From Pleodorina starrii (lineage: Eukaryota; Chlorophyta; Chlorophyceae; Chlamydomonadales; Volvocaceae): a stretch of 64,000 bases of DNA. Below are positions 1-12,500 of the stretch, in pieces (the first letter of the stretch is position 1; the number at the start of each line of letters is the position of its first letter). The stretch spans positions 298,501-362,500 of the forward strand of contig BRXU01000019.1 in the NCBI GenBank assembly GCA_030267565.1, read 5' to 3'. A model generated the notes under the pieces. It was not told the origin of the DNA, did no database searches, and saw nothing but the letters and a program-made list of their open reading frames with translations. Both the position numbers and the translations under genes were made by a program.

Positions 1-900
1 TGATGGGCCGGCCCGGTTACGGCATGTACGACGCATACACGGCATCCTAACCCACAACCGCTTTCCCCGTCGACTGATTGGGCGTTCACCGCCCACTCCC
101 GCTGCCCCTGCCGTTGCGGAATGCTTGCAGGTCTGCTGGAATGGACGCCGCTGCGCCAACAGATGTGGTTTACCAAGATTCCACCGTCGCTGCAGATCCA
201 GGTGCGGTTACGCGGGTTCGAGGAGTCAGGGGCTTGGAGTTAGAGCGGGCCCCTTCCCCGCCCGTTGCATTGCGGCTTCGGGTGATGCTCGCCGCTTGTG
301 TTTCCGCATCGCTCGTACCACAGCTCAAACCATCGTGCCCCGCTGTTGCCCGCGCATGTGCTGCATGGCTGCCCAAGAATTGCGTCACCAAGGCCGGCAC
401 CGATTGGTAAGTCCTCAGGTAAGTTCGCGGCGTGATGGGCCGGCCCGGTTACGGCATGTACGACGCATACACGGCATCCTAACCCACAACCGCTTTCCCC
501 GTCGACTGATTGGGCGTTCACCGCCCACTCCCGCTGCCCCTGCCGTTGCGGAATGCTTGCAGGTCTGCTGGAATGGACGCCGCTGCGCCAACAGATGTGG
601 TTTATCAAGATTCCACCGTCGCTGCAGATCCAGGTGCGCTTACGCGGGTTCGTGGAGTCAGGGGCTTGGAGTTAGAGCGGGCCCCTTCCCCGCCCGTTGC
701 ATTGCGGCTTCGGGTGATGCTCGCCGCTTGTGTTTCCGCATCGCTCGTACCACAGCTCAAACCCCCGTGCCCCGCTGTTGCCCGCGCATGTGCTGCATGG
801 CTGCCCAAGAATTGCGTCACCAAGGCCGGCACCGATTGGTAAGTCCTCAGGTAAGTTCGCGGCGTGATGGGCCGGCCCGGTTACGGCATGTACGACGCAT
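1..900. repeat. 432-bp tandem repeat, two full copies plus a partial third
   Basis: Positions 1-432 and 433-864 are the same unit and 865-900 starts a third copy that then diverges. The two full units differ at only a handful of positions (for example near 177/609, 206/638, 219/651 and 333/765), so the duplication is recent. The array touches the window edge and probably continues to the left. Each unit ends with a CAGGTAAGT-like splice-donor string, and both carry the same 110-codon open frame, but the frame has no recognisable domain and codon bias does not favour it. I read this as a minisatellite or segmental duplication rather than a gene. Confidence 0.9.
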
Positions 901-3397
901 TCCTCCTTTCTGGGGCCTCCAGTCCGGCTCCTCCCCCCGAAATGCGAAACGGAAGGATTCACGAAACGATCGATTCTTGATCCCCCAGGTCGGGCGAGAA
1001 GTGCGTTTACTGCCCCTCTGTTGTCGATTGTCGATGAAGAAGCCGTCGAAGCGCCGGTTTCCCAGATTTCGGAAGACCCGTCCCCAGCGCCGCTCGGCGC
1101 TGCTCTGCTCAGCTCGGCGCGACGCGACCCGCCAGCCCTCACGCAAACGCAAACGTAAATGCAAACGCAAAGCGCAGGGCGCCACGCACCACATTCCGCA
1201 TTCCGCATTTGAGGCACCTACGCAGCCATCCCCGCGCGCAGCACCCGGTACCGTATCCGTGGAATGCCAGCTTGCCCTGTAACGCGCAAGAGCCGTTACA
1301 CTTCTCTATTGTATCGTCCGCAATTGGTTATTGCGGTTCAACCATTAGTCGTTAGATGATAAGGGGAGTTGGGGACTTGTCGTACGCCTTGTCGTACCTT
1401 CGCGGAGCCGTTGTAGTTTAGGCGGTTCCACCATCCTTATCGGGGTCTTTTGGTCCCGCCAACTACTGGACGTTATTTAGTAATTGCGCGTTTCATGCCC
1501 GACCACACCACCGCTCCCAGGCCCGGTGCCAGGAAAAGCGGGAGGCTGAAGACGCAGGCCACGCCGTGCGCGACACGCCGCCACGGCCGTGATTGCGTCG
1601 CCTTCGCCTCCTCCGCCCAGCTCGCGCCTGGCGACGTCGCCAGCCAGGCGCGAGCTCTTTCGTCAGCAGGGTGGGGCGCTTAGTGGGAAACAGCCGAAAG
1701 AGGCAGCCTTGGACCCTCTTGGGCCGCATAGGCGAGCCCAGCTGCTGAACGACGCAGCGCCAGTAACGACTCTGAATTGTTGGGAGGCGCTCCGGTGCTG
1801 CAAAGCACTCGGTAATCACGCCTTGAATGACGTGCGTGTTACCAGGGGAGACGTGGATACAAGGGCTCCTACAGAAGCACTGTCAGAGCTTTGCTTACAC
1901 TGTACATTTCAGCACCAAAGTGCCGGCTGGCAAAGCAGCAATGCGCCCCACAGCAGACATACAGCAGCATAGCCGTTTAGCGCGCCTCCTCAAAGGTCCC
2001 GAAGTGGATGTTTAAGTTACCAGACACCGTCGTCCCAAATTACATGTTGTTTAGCATACGGGCTAGCTAAGGGAATGAAGTACAGCGCGGGAGGCGCTGG
2101 TTGAGTGCGACCTCGCTCCTTGACCACCATGGAACGTACGTGTTTATACTGACACGACGCGTGGCCGCCAAAGTAAACTTCATTTGAAATAGAGGGTGTA
2201 AAAACTGGCACGTAAGGCGTGACAGCTGGTCGAAAGGTGAAGTGTGGTCGTTACTGACGCACGAACACACACCTCACACACACATACACAGCTCTCACTG
2301 GCCGCGTTCGTGACCATGGGCGCCAAGACCAGCTGGGACCGCTCTATTCCTAATACAGATAGACCACCCGATTCATCACGTCAAGCAAATGGATGTGTTC
2401 TATAGAGCCAGGTCGCTCCGGACTGGCGCCATCCAGCAGCCCCTGCTTGCACCCCTGCTGTCCTGCCCTGCCTGCCTGCTTGCTTGCACCTGGAGACCGT
2501 CATAGCGTACGGAGACCGTAGTACTGGCCCCCTCCCCAGGCCCAGCCAGGTTGGCCTCACCTGGTCCCTGGTCCCTGGGTCCTACTCATACATCCGCCCC
2601 ATCTGATCACTACCGAATGCCGACGGGCACACCCACACCCGGCTACTGACCACCCCACCCGTCAGCCTGCACTTAACGTCACGCAAGGGCATGGAAACGA
2701 ACATGAACATGGACATGGCAGTCTCCACTGGATCAGTCAACCCCCCTGACCCCGACCCCGAACAGCGGCCCCGCCCTCCGCCTCACCCGCCACCGCCCAC
2801 AGTTGGGCCTCTCTACCCAGCCAACCTGCTTCTCAGCCACCCTTCCGTGTGTCGGGGGTGTGCGGTACCGCGGGGCCTCCCAATGAAACGTGCACGTGTG
2901 GATGTACACACGCGACATCACTTGCCGCGACACGGAGCCTACCTCATATCGAGGCAGACAGACAGACAGGCAGACAGGCAGGCAAACGGCGGGGCCCTCC
3001 ACGCATCACCCTGCTTCACACCTCACACCGCACCCCATTGGAGCACCCCCCCCCCCGATTGAAGACCTTTGCAATGCCATGCAATGCAGCCCTGCGCGCT
3101 TCAAGCACCCTCCAGACAAGCCCTCCGCCCCCTGCCCCTTAGCGCCACCCCGTCCTTCCTAATACACTAACCCCCAAACGCTCACCCACACACCTCCCTC
3201 CAACCTGCACCCGCGTCAGTACCGTATCTAACCCTTCCCCGGGTCCCCGGGTGCCGGTGTGCCGCGCTATCTACACCGCTCTCTCAGCCAGCCAGCCAGC
3301 CAGCCAGCAGGGCTCCACACCCCGGCCCCCTCGACTGCACCTGCATCCGACACAAGCGCCTCCATGCAATCCACCGCTGCTGCCACTGCCACTACGA
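901..3397. other. Gene-free, repeat-rich stretch downstream of the tomosyn gene
   Basis: No open frame here looks like a protein. Visible elements are a short run of CGCAAA-like hexamers (about 1141-1172), CA-rich DNA (2265-2290), a CAGA/CAGG tetranucleotide run (about 2955-2991) and long C-rich tracts. Some of it is presumably the 3' untranslated region of the minus-strand gene that stops at 3398. The nearest TGTAA on the minus strand is near 1296, which is far, so the real transcript end is unknown. Confidence 0.5.
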
Positions 3398-3575
3398 CTA
3401 CAGCTGCCACCACTTTTTGTTCCGCTCCCGTTCCGCCAGTTGCCGAGCCATCTCCGCAAACCCCGCCGCACTTTCCTCCAGCTCCGCCGCCTTGTCGTCC
3501 AGCCTGGCCAGCTTCTCTCCGCGCTCCGCCAGCCGGGCCCGGTTCTGTTCCATCACGCTGCGCACCTCGTTGGTC
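3398..3575 (-). CDS. Last exon of the tomosyn gene: R-SNARE (v-SNARE coiled-coil) motif
   Basis: The acceptor lies at 3576-3578 (CAG on the minus strand) and the exon reads TNEVRSVMEQNRARLAERG, continuing through heptad-spaced hydrophobic residues to NKKWWQL and a TAG stop at 3398-3400. The arginine in AERGEKL sits at the ionic zero layer as in VAMP/synaptobrevin and animal tomosyn. There is no transmembrane segment, as expected for tomosyn, which acts as a soluble SNARE mimic. This motif is hidden from simple reading-frame lists because its frame has no ATG. Confidence 0.9.
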
Positions 3576-6500
3576 CTGAGGATAGGAGGGGAGGGGGGCA
3601 GCAGGGCGGAGGCGGAGGAGGAGGAGGAGGGGGCGGGTTAAGCGGGCAAGGAGGCACAGCGGCGGCACCCGCTGAACCAGTTTCGCCCGACTCGACCCTC
3701 AAGTTCCAACGCAAGCCAACCCAAGCCCGGCCCCACCCAACCTTCCAGCGGATCCAGAGCTGCCACCGCCCGCAACCTGATCCGGCCCAGGTGGATGGAT
3801 CGGATCCACCTAGGCCTCACAAGCACCGCCACCCGCAGCGCCGAAACCCCTCAGTTGCCTCATTTGGACAGCCAGCCAGTCGCATCCCGGTGGCCCCAGG
3901 GCGACCCCCGGGCCCCGTCCTCTCAGAGAGCCAGATGGCAACAGCTCCCTCGGCCCTCGGACCCCGCCCCCATCGCAGTGCTGGCTCATGACTCCTCTCC
4001 GGGTCCTGGCTCGTCTCCGTCCCACTGCAGCCCAGGTCCCATCTCTCGCTTTCCCCCCGGTGCAACACTGCGTCACGTCACGCGCGCTTGCCCCCGCCCC
4101 TTGGCTCCCCCCCGCGGTGCACACCTGGAAGTGGCCGTCGTGGGCCTGCCGTACGCCCGCTTGATCTCATCTGCCGTACGTGTACGGGGTTGGGAGATCC
4201 CGCTAGAGCCGGCCGCGGCCTGGCCGGCCCGGGAGGTTCCGAACGCAGCGCCGCCGCCGCCGCCGGCCGACGTGTAGGGCCGCGCCCCGGCTGGTTGTTG
4301 GATTGGGACAGGTCATAACGGAGCACGGGGTTCGGGAGTGGGGCCCGGGGTGGGGGGTTACAACTGGGTCCAGGAGCCGGGCCTCTGTTTGGATGGCGGG
4401 ATCATCACGTTCCGTTTCAAGGCGAAACCCGCAATAGATTGCACTGCAAGATGGCCGGATGCAAAGCGCCGGAGCGCTGGGATTGAACGGCAGCTTCGTA
4501 AAGGCGGTGGCATCGTGCAGGGAACATTCCTAGCCTTGTCATCAGATTGCGCCGCCATGGTGGTGGTGGTGGTGATACAACAAGGAGGCAGATACCGGCA
4601 GCGGTCTCAACGTGAAGGGTGGCAACAGCCCGCGGCAACGGCACCACCACCACCACCACTGCAAGCCCACCACCACCACGGCAAGCCCACCACCTCCCGC
4701 CCCTCGCCAGCTCGGACCCCCCCCCCGGCGGCCCCCCCCTCACCGAACAAGTCGTTGCGGTCGGAGGCTTCCTCGCCGCCGACGCTGCGCACCGCCGCCG
4801 CTGATGCAGCCGCGGTAGGTTGTGCTCGTGGCCGGGCCGCTGCCGCCGCCCCTCCCGCAGACAACACCGGCGCAAGTTGCGGCGGTGGCGGCGCCGCTGG
4901 CCTTGTCGCCGCCGCGCCGTCTCTCCTGCCTCCACCACCGCCCTTGTCCTCGTCCTCGTCGTCCCTGCAGGCGGCGACCCATTGACGCTTTGACGGTGCG
5001 CGAACAGCACCGCAGACGGATCACAGGTTTCCCGGCTTGGGCAGGCAGGCAGGCAGGCAGCCGCAGCAGCAGCAGCAGCGGCCCGGCCCCTGGCGCCGTG
5101 TGGGCCCCCTCCCCCCCGTCCACATGGACCTGACAGCCAGGCGGCGGATGTCCGTTCTGACTTAGGTGCGCAGGCCTAGGGGTACAGGCCTAGGGGAGCA
5201 ATTAGCCCTCCCAGCCTGACCACGTGCTACCGGGGTGCTGTCGATTGCCAGCTGCCTGGGCAAAGGACCGCGCCTTCCTTCCCCCACCTCCACTTTCCAC
5301 CCTCCGCTTGCCGCGCCGGCCTGCACCCCACATGCCACACCCTCGCCCGACTGACCCTTGCCATTCCCCGCCCACCGCCCGCACGCACGACGATCACTTC
5401 TCCTCCTCTCCCAGCGGGCTCCGGACCAAACCACGTGGGTTCCGGAGCTGGCTCCCCAGGTGGGAGCAGTAGCGCCAACAAGGGCTCCTATACGGTAGCA
5501 GCCACGGCGTCGGTGGCGCGGGGACTTACGTGATGGCGAGGATGCTGACGTCATCGTCGTCGTCCTCGTCAGCGTCGTCGCCGCCGCTGCGGCCCCCCGC
5601 CTGCCCCCCCTGCTCCCGCTGCCGCTGCTTCCGCCGCAGCCGCTCCAGGGTCTCCTCGTCCTCGGGTACGGTGCGGGAGAAGACGACGGACAGGTCGGGC
5701 AGGGAGGCGTACCACTCGGCGCTGTGGCCGCGGGGGCCGCCTACCCGGGGGGGTTGGGGGCAAGGCGATGTGGGATCGGGGCCAAGGGTATGCGGGCGAT
5801 ATGAGCGCGGACTGCTCGGAGGCATCGGCAGGACAGGATTGCGGGTGAGGAGGTCGTAAATGGGTTGTCGATTGGGCGGTCGATTGGGGCGCTTGGTGCT
5901 GCGCTGCACCGCGGGCTTGGTGGTCTGGGCAGCAGCTGGCAAGAAGGGGCGAAACCGCACCCGACCCACATCTCCCGCCCCCCTCCATTGCCCGTTGTCC
6001 CCCGTTCCTCCGTCACACGCCCCCCCCCACGACAACCTTCACCCCCCGCTTCCGCCCTCGCCCCCGTCCGCCGTCCCTCCTCCCTTCCTCACCTGCCGGC
6101 CCTTCCCGCACCTCCCCGCTGGCCCCCGCCGCCGCCAGCCCTCCCGCCCCGTCAATCATGTTTGCCACCCCCTTCTCCACATTGGTGGCCAGCTGCCGCA
6201 CCCCCCGCGTGGTCTCCTCCACCGCGCGGCTCAGCCCCTGTTGCACCCGGTTGAACACGCGGGTCAGAGCCACGTTGGCGACCCCCGCAACGCGCTCGGC
6301 GCCGGCGCGGGGGGCCTGCAGTGCGGCGGCGGCGACGGCGGAGGCGGCCGAGGGGAGCTTGTCCACGCGGCGGCCCTCTGTGCGCGCGATGGGCGAGTCG
6401 ATGCCTGCGGGGGAGGGAGCCAGGGCGGGGGCGGGGGGTGGGTGTGCTGCGCACGCGAGGCCGACGGTGAGGAAGGGGAGGAGGATGGAAGGATGGAAAG

Positions 6501-9500
6501 ATAAAAGGACGTGCTTGGGCTTGTGTGTGGACTGTGGAGGGGGCGACTCTTTGCGGAGGCGGGGTACTGCATGTAGCTGACTGAGCAATACCGGTAGATG
6601 GGGCAGCGGTTCGGTTCGCTTCGGCGGACATCTGTGTGGACTCTGGAGCAGGCGCCTTGTGGTGGAGTCCGCCGGCCCTCGCACCCCCGTGCGTGAACGT
6701 GAACGAGCCACCCACCCACCCCACCCCACCCATCCAGTACGCGGTGAGGCTTGCGACTGAGGCCGTGAATAGCAGCAGCTACGCACAAGGGAACTGCCAT
6801 GCAACGTGCACGTTCAAGACCAAGCGCGGACAGGCAGTCAAACAGGGATCGAGAATGCACGTGGTCGGCTGGGCGGGCAGGCCCACCGCCGCCTGTACAA
6901 CCCGATCGGGTCCCATTGCAACAACCGCAAACCGCTTCAAAGACCCACCTTCTATCACATCCGCGGCGGAGGAGATGCTGGCGGTGGGGCCTACCAGACC
7001 ATCCATTGCCGACCCGTGGGTCACTCCCTGCTGCTGCTGATGGCCCTGCCGGATCTGACTGGCAGTCCGCAGCCGCATCAGCCGGCCCTGCGCAGTCACC
7101 TGGTGCTCGTCCTCGTACGACGTGGTGGCAGCCAGGGAGGCTGTGGCGGCTCCGGAGTCGAACAGCGAGCGCGGCGGGGCGGGGCGGGGGAGGCCTGCGG
7201 GCGGGCGGGTCGAATCGGGCAAGGACAGCGGGGCCCGACAGCGGGGAGCAAGCGGAGGGCGGTTGGCGAGGGAAGGGTCGTGGTGCCCGCACTTCCACAC
7301 TCGTCCTGCGACGGGCCCAACGCCCTGACCGGCACAAACACAAGCGTACACCAGAACGGGATCTCAAAGAACCACCGCAGCATTCTGCCGCCACCCTTAA
7401 AGCGAACCCTCCGGCGGCTCAAACAGCGCCCTGCCCCGCCTTTCCGTCCTCGCCACAACATCCTTATAAGACCGAACGTCCCTCCCGCGCTGCCTGCATG
7501 ACCTGCCCGTCCCCTCCCCCTCCCCCATCCCGCGTCCCCCTCCCTCCCTCCGCACTGCATGCGGCCCCGCTTCCTTCGCCCCCCGCCCCCCGCTTCCGTC
7601 TCCGTCTCCGCTGCGGCATCTTCTTTTTACCCCCGCTTCCTCCCCCCCTCCCCCCGCCCTCTCACCCGCTGCCAGCCCCATCGTCAGCAGTTCGTTGCTG
7701 AGTCCCAGCAGCAGCAGGTGGCCCAGGCGGCTGGTGGCGGCCAGGCGACCCAGCTTGCGCTCGTGGCCGGGGGGCACGTCCCAGAACCAGGACAGAGAGG
7801 CGGACAGGGGCGTCTCCAAGACGAGTTCCAGGGAGGGAAGCGAGTACACCTGCGCGCGGGCGGGGGTGGTGGGTGGGTGGGTGGGTGGGTGGGTGCAGGG
7901 CGCGTGGGTGCATGAATGCATGTGTGTGCATGGAGTCCCAGCGAGTGGTGCGTTGAGGTCGTCAGTGCGTCGGTCGGCAGGTTGTCGGCAGATGAGCTTG
8001 TCGCAGCGGGGGGCCGAGTCTGCTCCACACCGGACCTGCGGGAGGAAGGCTGTCAAGCCTCCCGAAGAAAGAACTGCTTACGGACCCCGCCGGCGGGAGG
8101 AAGGCGGGGGCGGGGGTGAGCCTACACCGCCAGGTACGGACACCTTCCATCTCGGCGGGAGGCGCAGCTGCCTGGCGCAGTCGAGGCTCATGGCTAGCGC
8201 CTCATGCGCATGGCGTGGATTCTCGGATTCTGCCACGAGCAGCCCCCCGCGTGCGCGACGGACCCCTTGCCCCGCTACTCCGCTACCCGCCCGCCACAAC
8301 CCCTGCCTTCCCATCTCCTCCCCCCAACCCATCAATCCAGCCCAGCCTCCACTCTCCATGTCCCGCCCCACCCCGCCCCACCCCGCCCCCTGCCTCCCCC
8401 TTCCCCTCCCCCCAACAGGCACCTGCACGCTCAGTCCGTGCTCCGCTGCCGCCAGCGCCATCACCCCGGGCGCCCCTCCCGCCCCCTGCACCGGCCGCGC
8501 ATACACCAGCTGCTGATGCGCCGCCGGACTGCGCTTGGCCACCGTGGACCTCTCACCCGTCACCACATTGGAGGCCGAGTAGACGCGCAGGTACTGGTCG
8601 GTGACCTGGGCGGCGAGGAGCGGGGGCGGGGGTCGGGGGGGGCGGGGGGCGGCGGGGGCGGGGGCGATGGGAATAGGGAAGGTACCGCAGCGGCGGGGGG
8701 GGGGCGCAGGGGTGAGGTTAGGGAACGGAAGGGCGACGGGACGTGACCGGGACCGGGGCCGTGTCACGTGGATGGACGGACAGGAAGGGGGCTCGGGGGG
8801 AGAGGAAGGGCGCTGGGGGGGCGGCCGGTCTGGGCCAGCCAGGCACTCCAACTCGAGGGCGCAGGGAGGGCGCAGGGCGAGCGGGCAGCGGGATGATGGC
8901 GAGGCGCGAGCCGGGAGGGTCGGTTTCCCCCATCGGAAACCGCTGTTGCTTGCTGGACAGCTGTTCAATGTCCGCGACATGTCCCTTCCCTATCCAACTC
9001 CCCCTTGGTGCGGTTTCATGTTCATGTCACCCCCTTACTTGGTTGCGGCTCGCCTTCATACGCCTTTATACCCAACCCCTCACCCCACCCCCCTTACCAG
9101 CAGCACATAGTGTGCGGTTGGGTCGGGGCACGTCGTCAACACGGCCGGCGCCCCGCTTGCATCTGCACAGGGTCGCGAGCGAGCGGCAAGGACCGGCGCT
9201 GAGCTCTTCAGTGGCTCGGGGGTTGTGAAAATCGTGTGCAGGCCCACGGCAAGAACTGGGTTTGGGGTCGCGTTGGGTCCCGCTCGACGTGCAGGAGCAG
9301 CGGCGGCGGCGACCTCGCGATGTAGCAACGCATGAGTGCACATACACAGGGCAGTGGCGCCGGAGGTGCAGGAGCGGCACACGCCCATGTGGCAGGCGAT
9401 TGTTCGAACGGGTGAGGGACCGCACGAATGCAACGCACCTTCCAGCTGGTTTGCCGCCTGTGAGCTGCGCCGGCTGTGCTCCCGCGGCCGGGTGCGGCCA

Positions 9501-12500
9501 CCGCCACCGCCGCCGCTCCTGTTGCGGCGCGGCGATCTCCGAGATCCGTCCAACTGTTGGGAGGGGACCCCATGCACCACATACACGCAACCCGGACAAG
9601 ACGAAGCAGGACGTGGGTCACTCGGCTACGGCCCTCGGATTGAACTCTTAGGCTTCTACCCTGCAAGCTTCACCAAAGGTATTGCCGCAACGTTTGCCGC
9701 CGCGCGTCCTGGTGCTGGTCCTGGCCGCTTGCATGGGATGCCTCGGAGGACCCTGCCGCCCGGGGACCCATGCAAGCCACTTTGCCCTGGCGCACCTCAC
9801 CTCACCCCACCGCCCACCCCGTCCCACCCCACCACCATCCGCATCCCCGTCCCGTCAAGGTCCAGGTCGGGTCATTTGCTGTCAGATCCCTTCCCATCCT
9901 TATTGGGCCTGCCCCACATCCAATCCTCCTGTAACCCCCGACCCCCGGTACATTCTCTACTACCCGCCAACCTTGACCCGCTGCGGTCTCCTCTGCGATT
10001 GTCCACCCTTCCCTCCATCCCTCGACCTGCACCCCACCTCCATCGCCGCCTTGGCCAGCAGCGCGTCGGCATCCAGCCCCTCAATGTCCTCCTCATCATC
10101 CTCATCCGAGTCCGCGTCCTCCTCCTCCTCCTCCGCATCGTCCCAACCCCGGCCGCGCCCCGCCGCGCCGCGGCGCCGCTGCTGCTCCGCGCCTCCACGG
10201 CCAGAGGCCTCCCCCCCGTCCCCGTCCCCTCCGAGCTGCTTTGAGCCTCGGCCTGCACGGTTCCAGAACATGTTCGGGGGGACGGTCCGGCCAACAGAAC
10301 GGGAAGCCAAGTCAGCGCCTCGCGGCGCGACGTGGGGGTGTGGGAACCTGAAGTCACCGGATGGCCGGGGACGAGGCCGACACAGAGGCAGCGGTGCATC
10401 ACTTGATGCACCGCCCCCTCTCGCTCGCTCGCTGTTCATTATTCCTGTGTCGTGGCGTGTGGTGGCGGTGGCGTGTGGTGGCGGTGCGTATTGATTATTC
10501 CCGTGGGCCACAGGGTGGTGTGTGTGTGTGTCTGTATTGGGGGCTGTTTGCAGTCCCACCAGAGCTCGGCAGCCGTTGCTTGCACACCGTACCTTTCAGG
10601 CCGCCGCCGCCAGCTCCCCCTGCCGCCCAAGTCGAGGTTGAGGTGTTTCCCCCCAGCGCCGCCTGGTCGCAGCCCGCCCCGACCTGCCGCCGGGACCACA
10701 GCGGGTTGAATGCCTCATCCAGCAGCTCCAGGCTCAGCGTGTACGAGCGGTTCTTGGGCGACAGCTCGCCGTTGCGGCCGATGAAGCAGCCGCGGGCAGC
10801 GTCCAGCGCGGCTGCGAGCCGACAGAAGGCGTGGACAGAACGCGGAGGCGGAGGCGGGGCGGGGTGGAGAAAACCAGTCCGCAGGGGCAGGGCGGGGCGG
10901 GGCAGGGGGCGGGGCAGGAGCCAGGTGAGGGCAACAGGGCTGGCGGGGTGTGCATGTCGAGGGAATTTCGACAGGTCGACAAAGCAGGTGCCGCGAGGCT
11001 GCCAGCCCAAGATGCGTCGCGGCGGGACGGGAGTTGCAGCGCTGAGGCCGCAGGGCCGGGACGGGCAGGCCCCCGACTGGTGTTTGGAGCCAGTCGGGGA
11101 AGACTGGCTGGTTGCAAGGAAGCCCCGCTGACTTCCGGCGCAGCGTGAAACTGCGGTGGCGAGCCACGCCGGCGAGCTGCCAATGTACCGCCCGCGAGCT
11201 GCCCTCCAAACATCCGGTAATCATTGCACAAGGCACGCGCGTTAGGCGAACCCTGCCCGGCCGGGTCGCTAGCCCCAGCCAGGCTGTTTTCGCAGCTCCT
11301 ATGCTCCGTCCTTGCAGCCCAGGTGTAGGCTCAACAACGCCAGCATACGGGCCGCCCCGCCGCTTCCTCCCCTCCCCGTCTGCCCTGTGCGACTTCTCCT
11401 CCTGCCCTTCCCCTCGGCCCCCACTGCCCGCAGCACTCACCCAGTCCGCCCTCCGAGTCCGCAATCACCACCGCGTGGTGCTGCGCGCCCTCCTCCCCCA
11501 CCACCTCCGGCACCCGCAGACGGGCCGGCGGCAGCGGCAGCGGCGCCAGCGCAGCGCCCAGCACCGCGTTCTGCGTGGGCATGGCGTACCAGCGCACCAC
11601 CGGCCGGGCGGTGTCCACCAGCGCCACACCGCCCGCCTTGTCGCCCACTGCCACTGCGCGGATGGACTGCGGGAGGGAGTGTGAGGGGGAAGGGAGTTGA
11701 AGGGAGTTGACGGGCGCAGTGTCAGGGAGAGAGAGAGGGCATGTGAGGAAGGAAGGGGGAGGGAAGGGGGAGGGAGGGGCGAAAAGAAAATACTGCAGGG
11801 AGGGGTGTGTTGAACTGAGGGAGAGGAGGCGGACGGCGCGTGGAGGGCGTGCGGACCGAAAGGTTGACCGCGGGGGGTGAGGAGGCGGAGGAGGCGGAGG
11901 AGATGACCGGCGCGCAGCACTCCGCACGACTGGGTGGTCAAGCGATCAATGCGCGCATTTGGCTGCGCAGCGCGGCGCAGCGACACGGAAGGTACGCGCC
12001 GCGCCGACTGCCCGGAAGAGGAGCCCCAACCCCCCATTCGCAGGGTGCTGCTGACGTGTTGACTACCGGCGAGTTGCATCCAGTGCATCTCTCGATGGAC
12101 AGGTGAGGACCTTACCGTGTGTACGGAAGAGTTCCGCCTCAGCGCGCTCGCTGGCTCTTGCCTGCCTGCCACCCACCACCCCGCCTGGTCTACCCCCTCC
12201 CGGCCTCAGTACGTAGCTTCCGAAGTGGGACATGCGGGCGGGCCCCGATGCCAAAGCAGCCCACAGCCCGCAACCCAGGACACGACCAACGCCTCCGCCA
12301 CGTGGGAGCAGCCCACCCCAGCAAACCCACCCTGGGGTCTCGGTCGCCTACGTCCTTCCGCTGCGGTATCGTTCTTATTACCCCCACCCCCCGCACACCC
12401 ACCCCACCCACCTGGCAGTACGCTAGGCTGGTGATTTCCCCCGAGTTGACCCGCACCCGCAGCCGCAGCTGCAGCCCCGCCGGCTGGTGCAGCGGGTGTG

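Noticed and set aside
125..1282. 385-codon open frame over the tandem repeat
   Set aside because: It merely reads through two repeat copies; no domain, Arg/Cys-rich composition typical of a shadow frame in GC-rich DNA.
5202..7560. Many long plus-strand open frames rich in Pro, Arg and Ser inside the tomosyn gene
   Set aside because: They run across tomosyn introns and exons on the opposite strand, lack domains and have no splice support.
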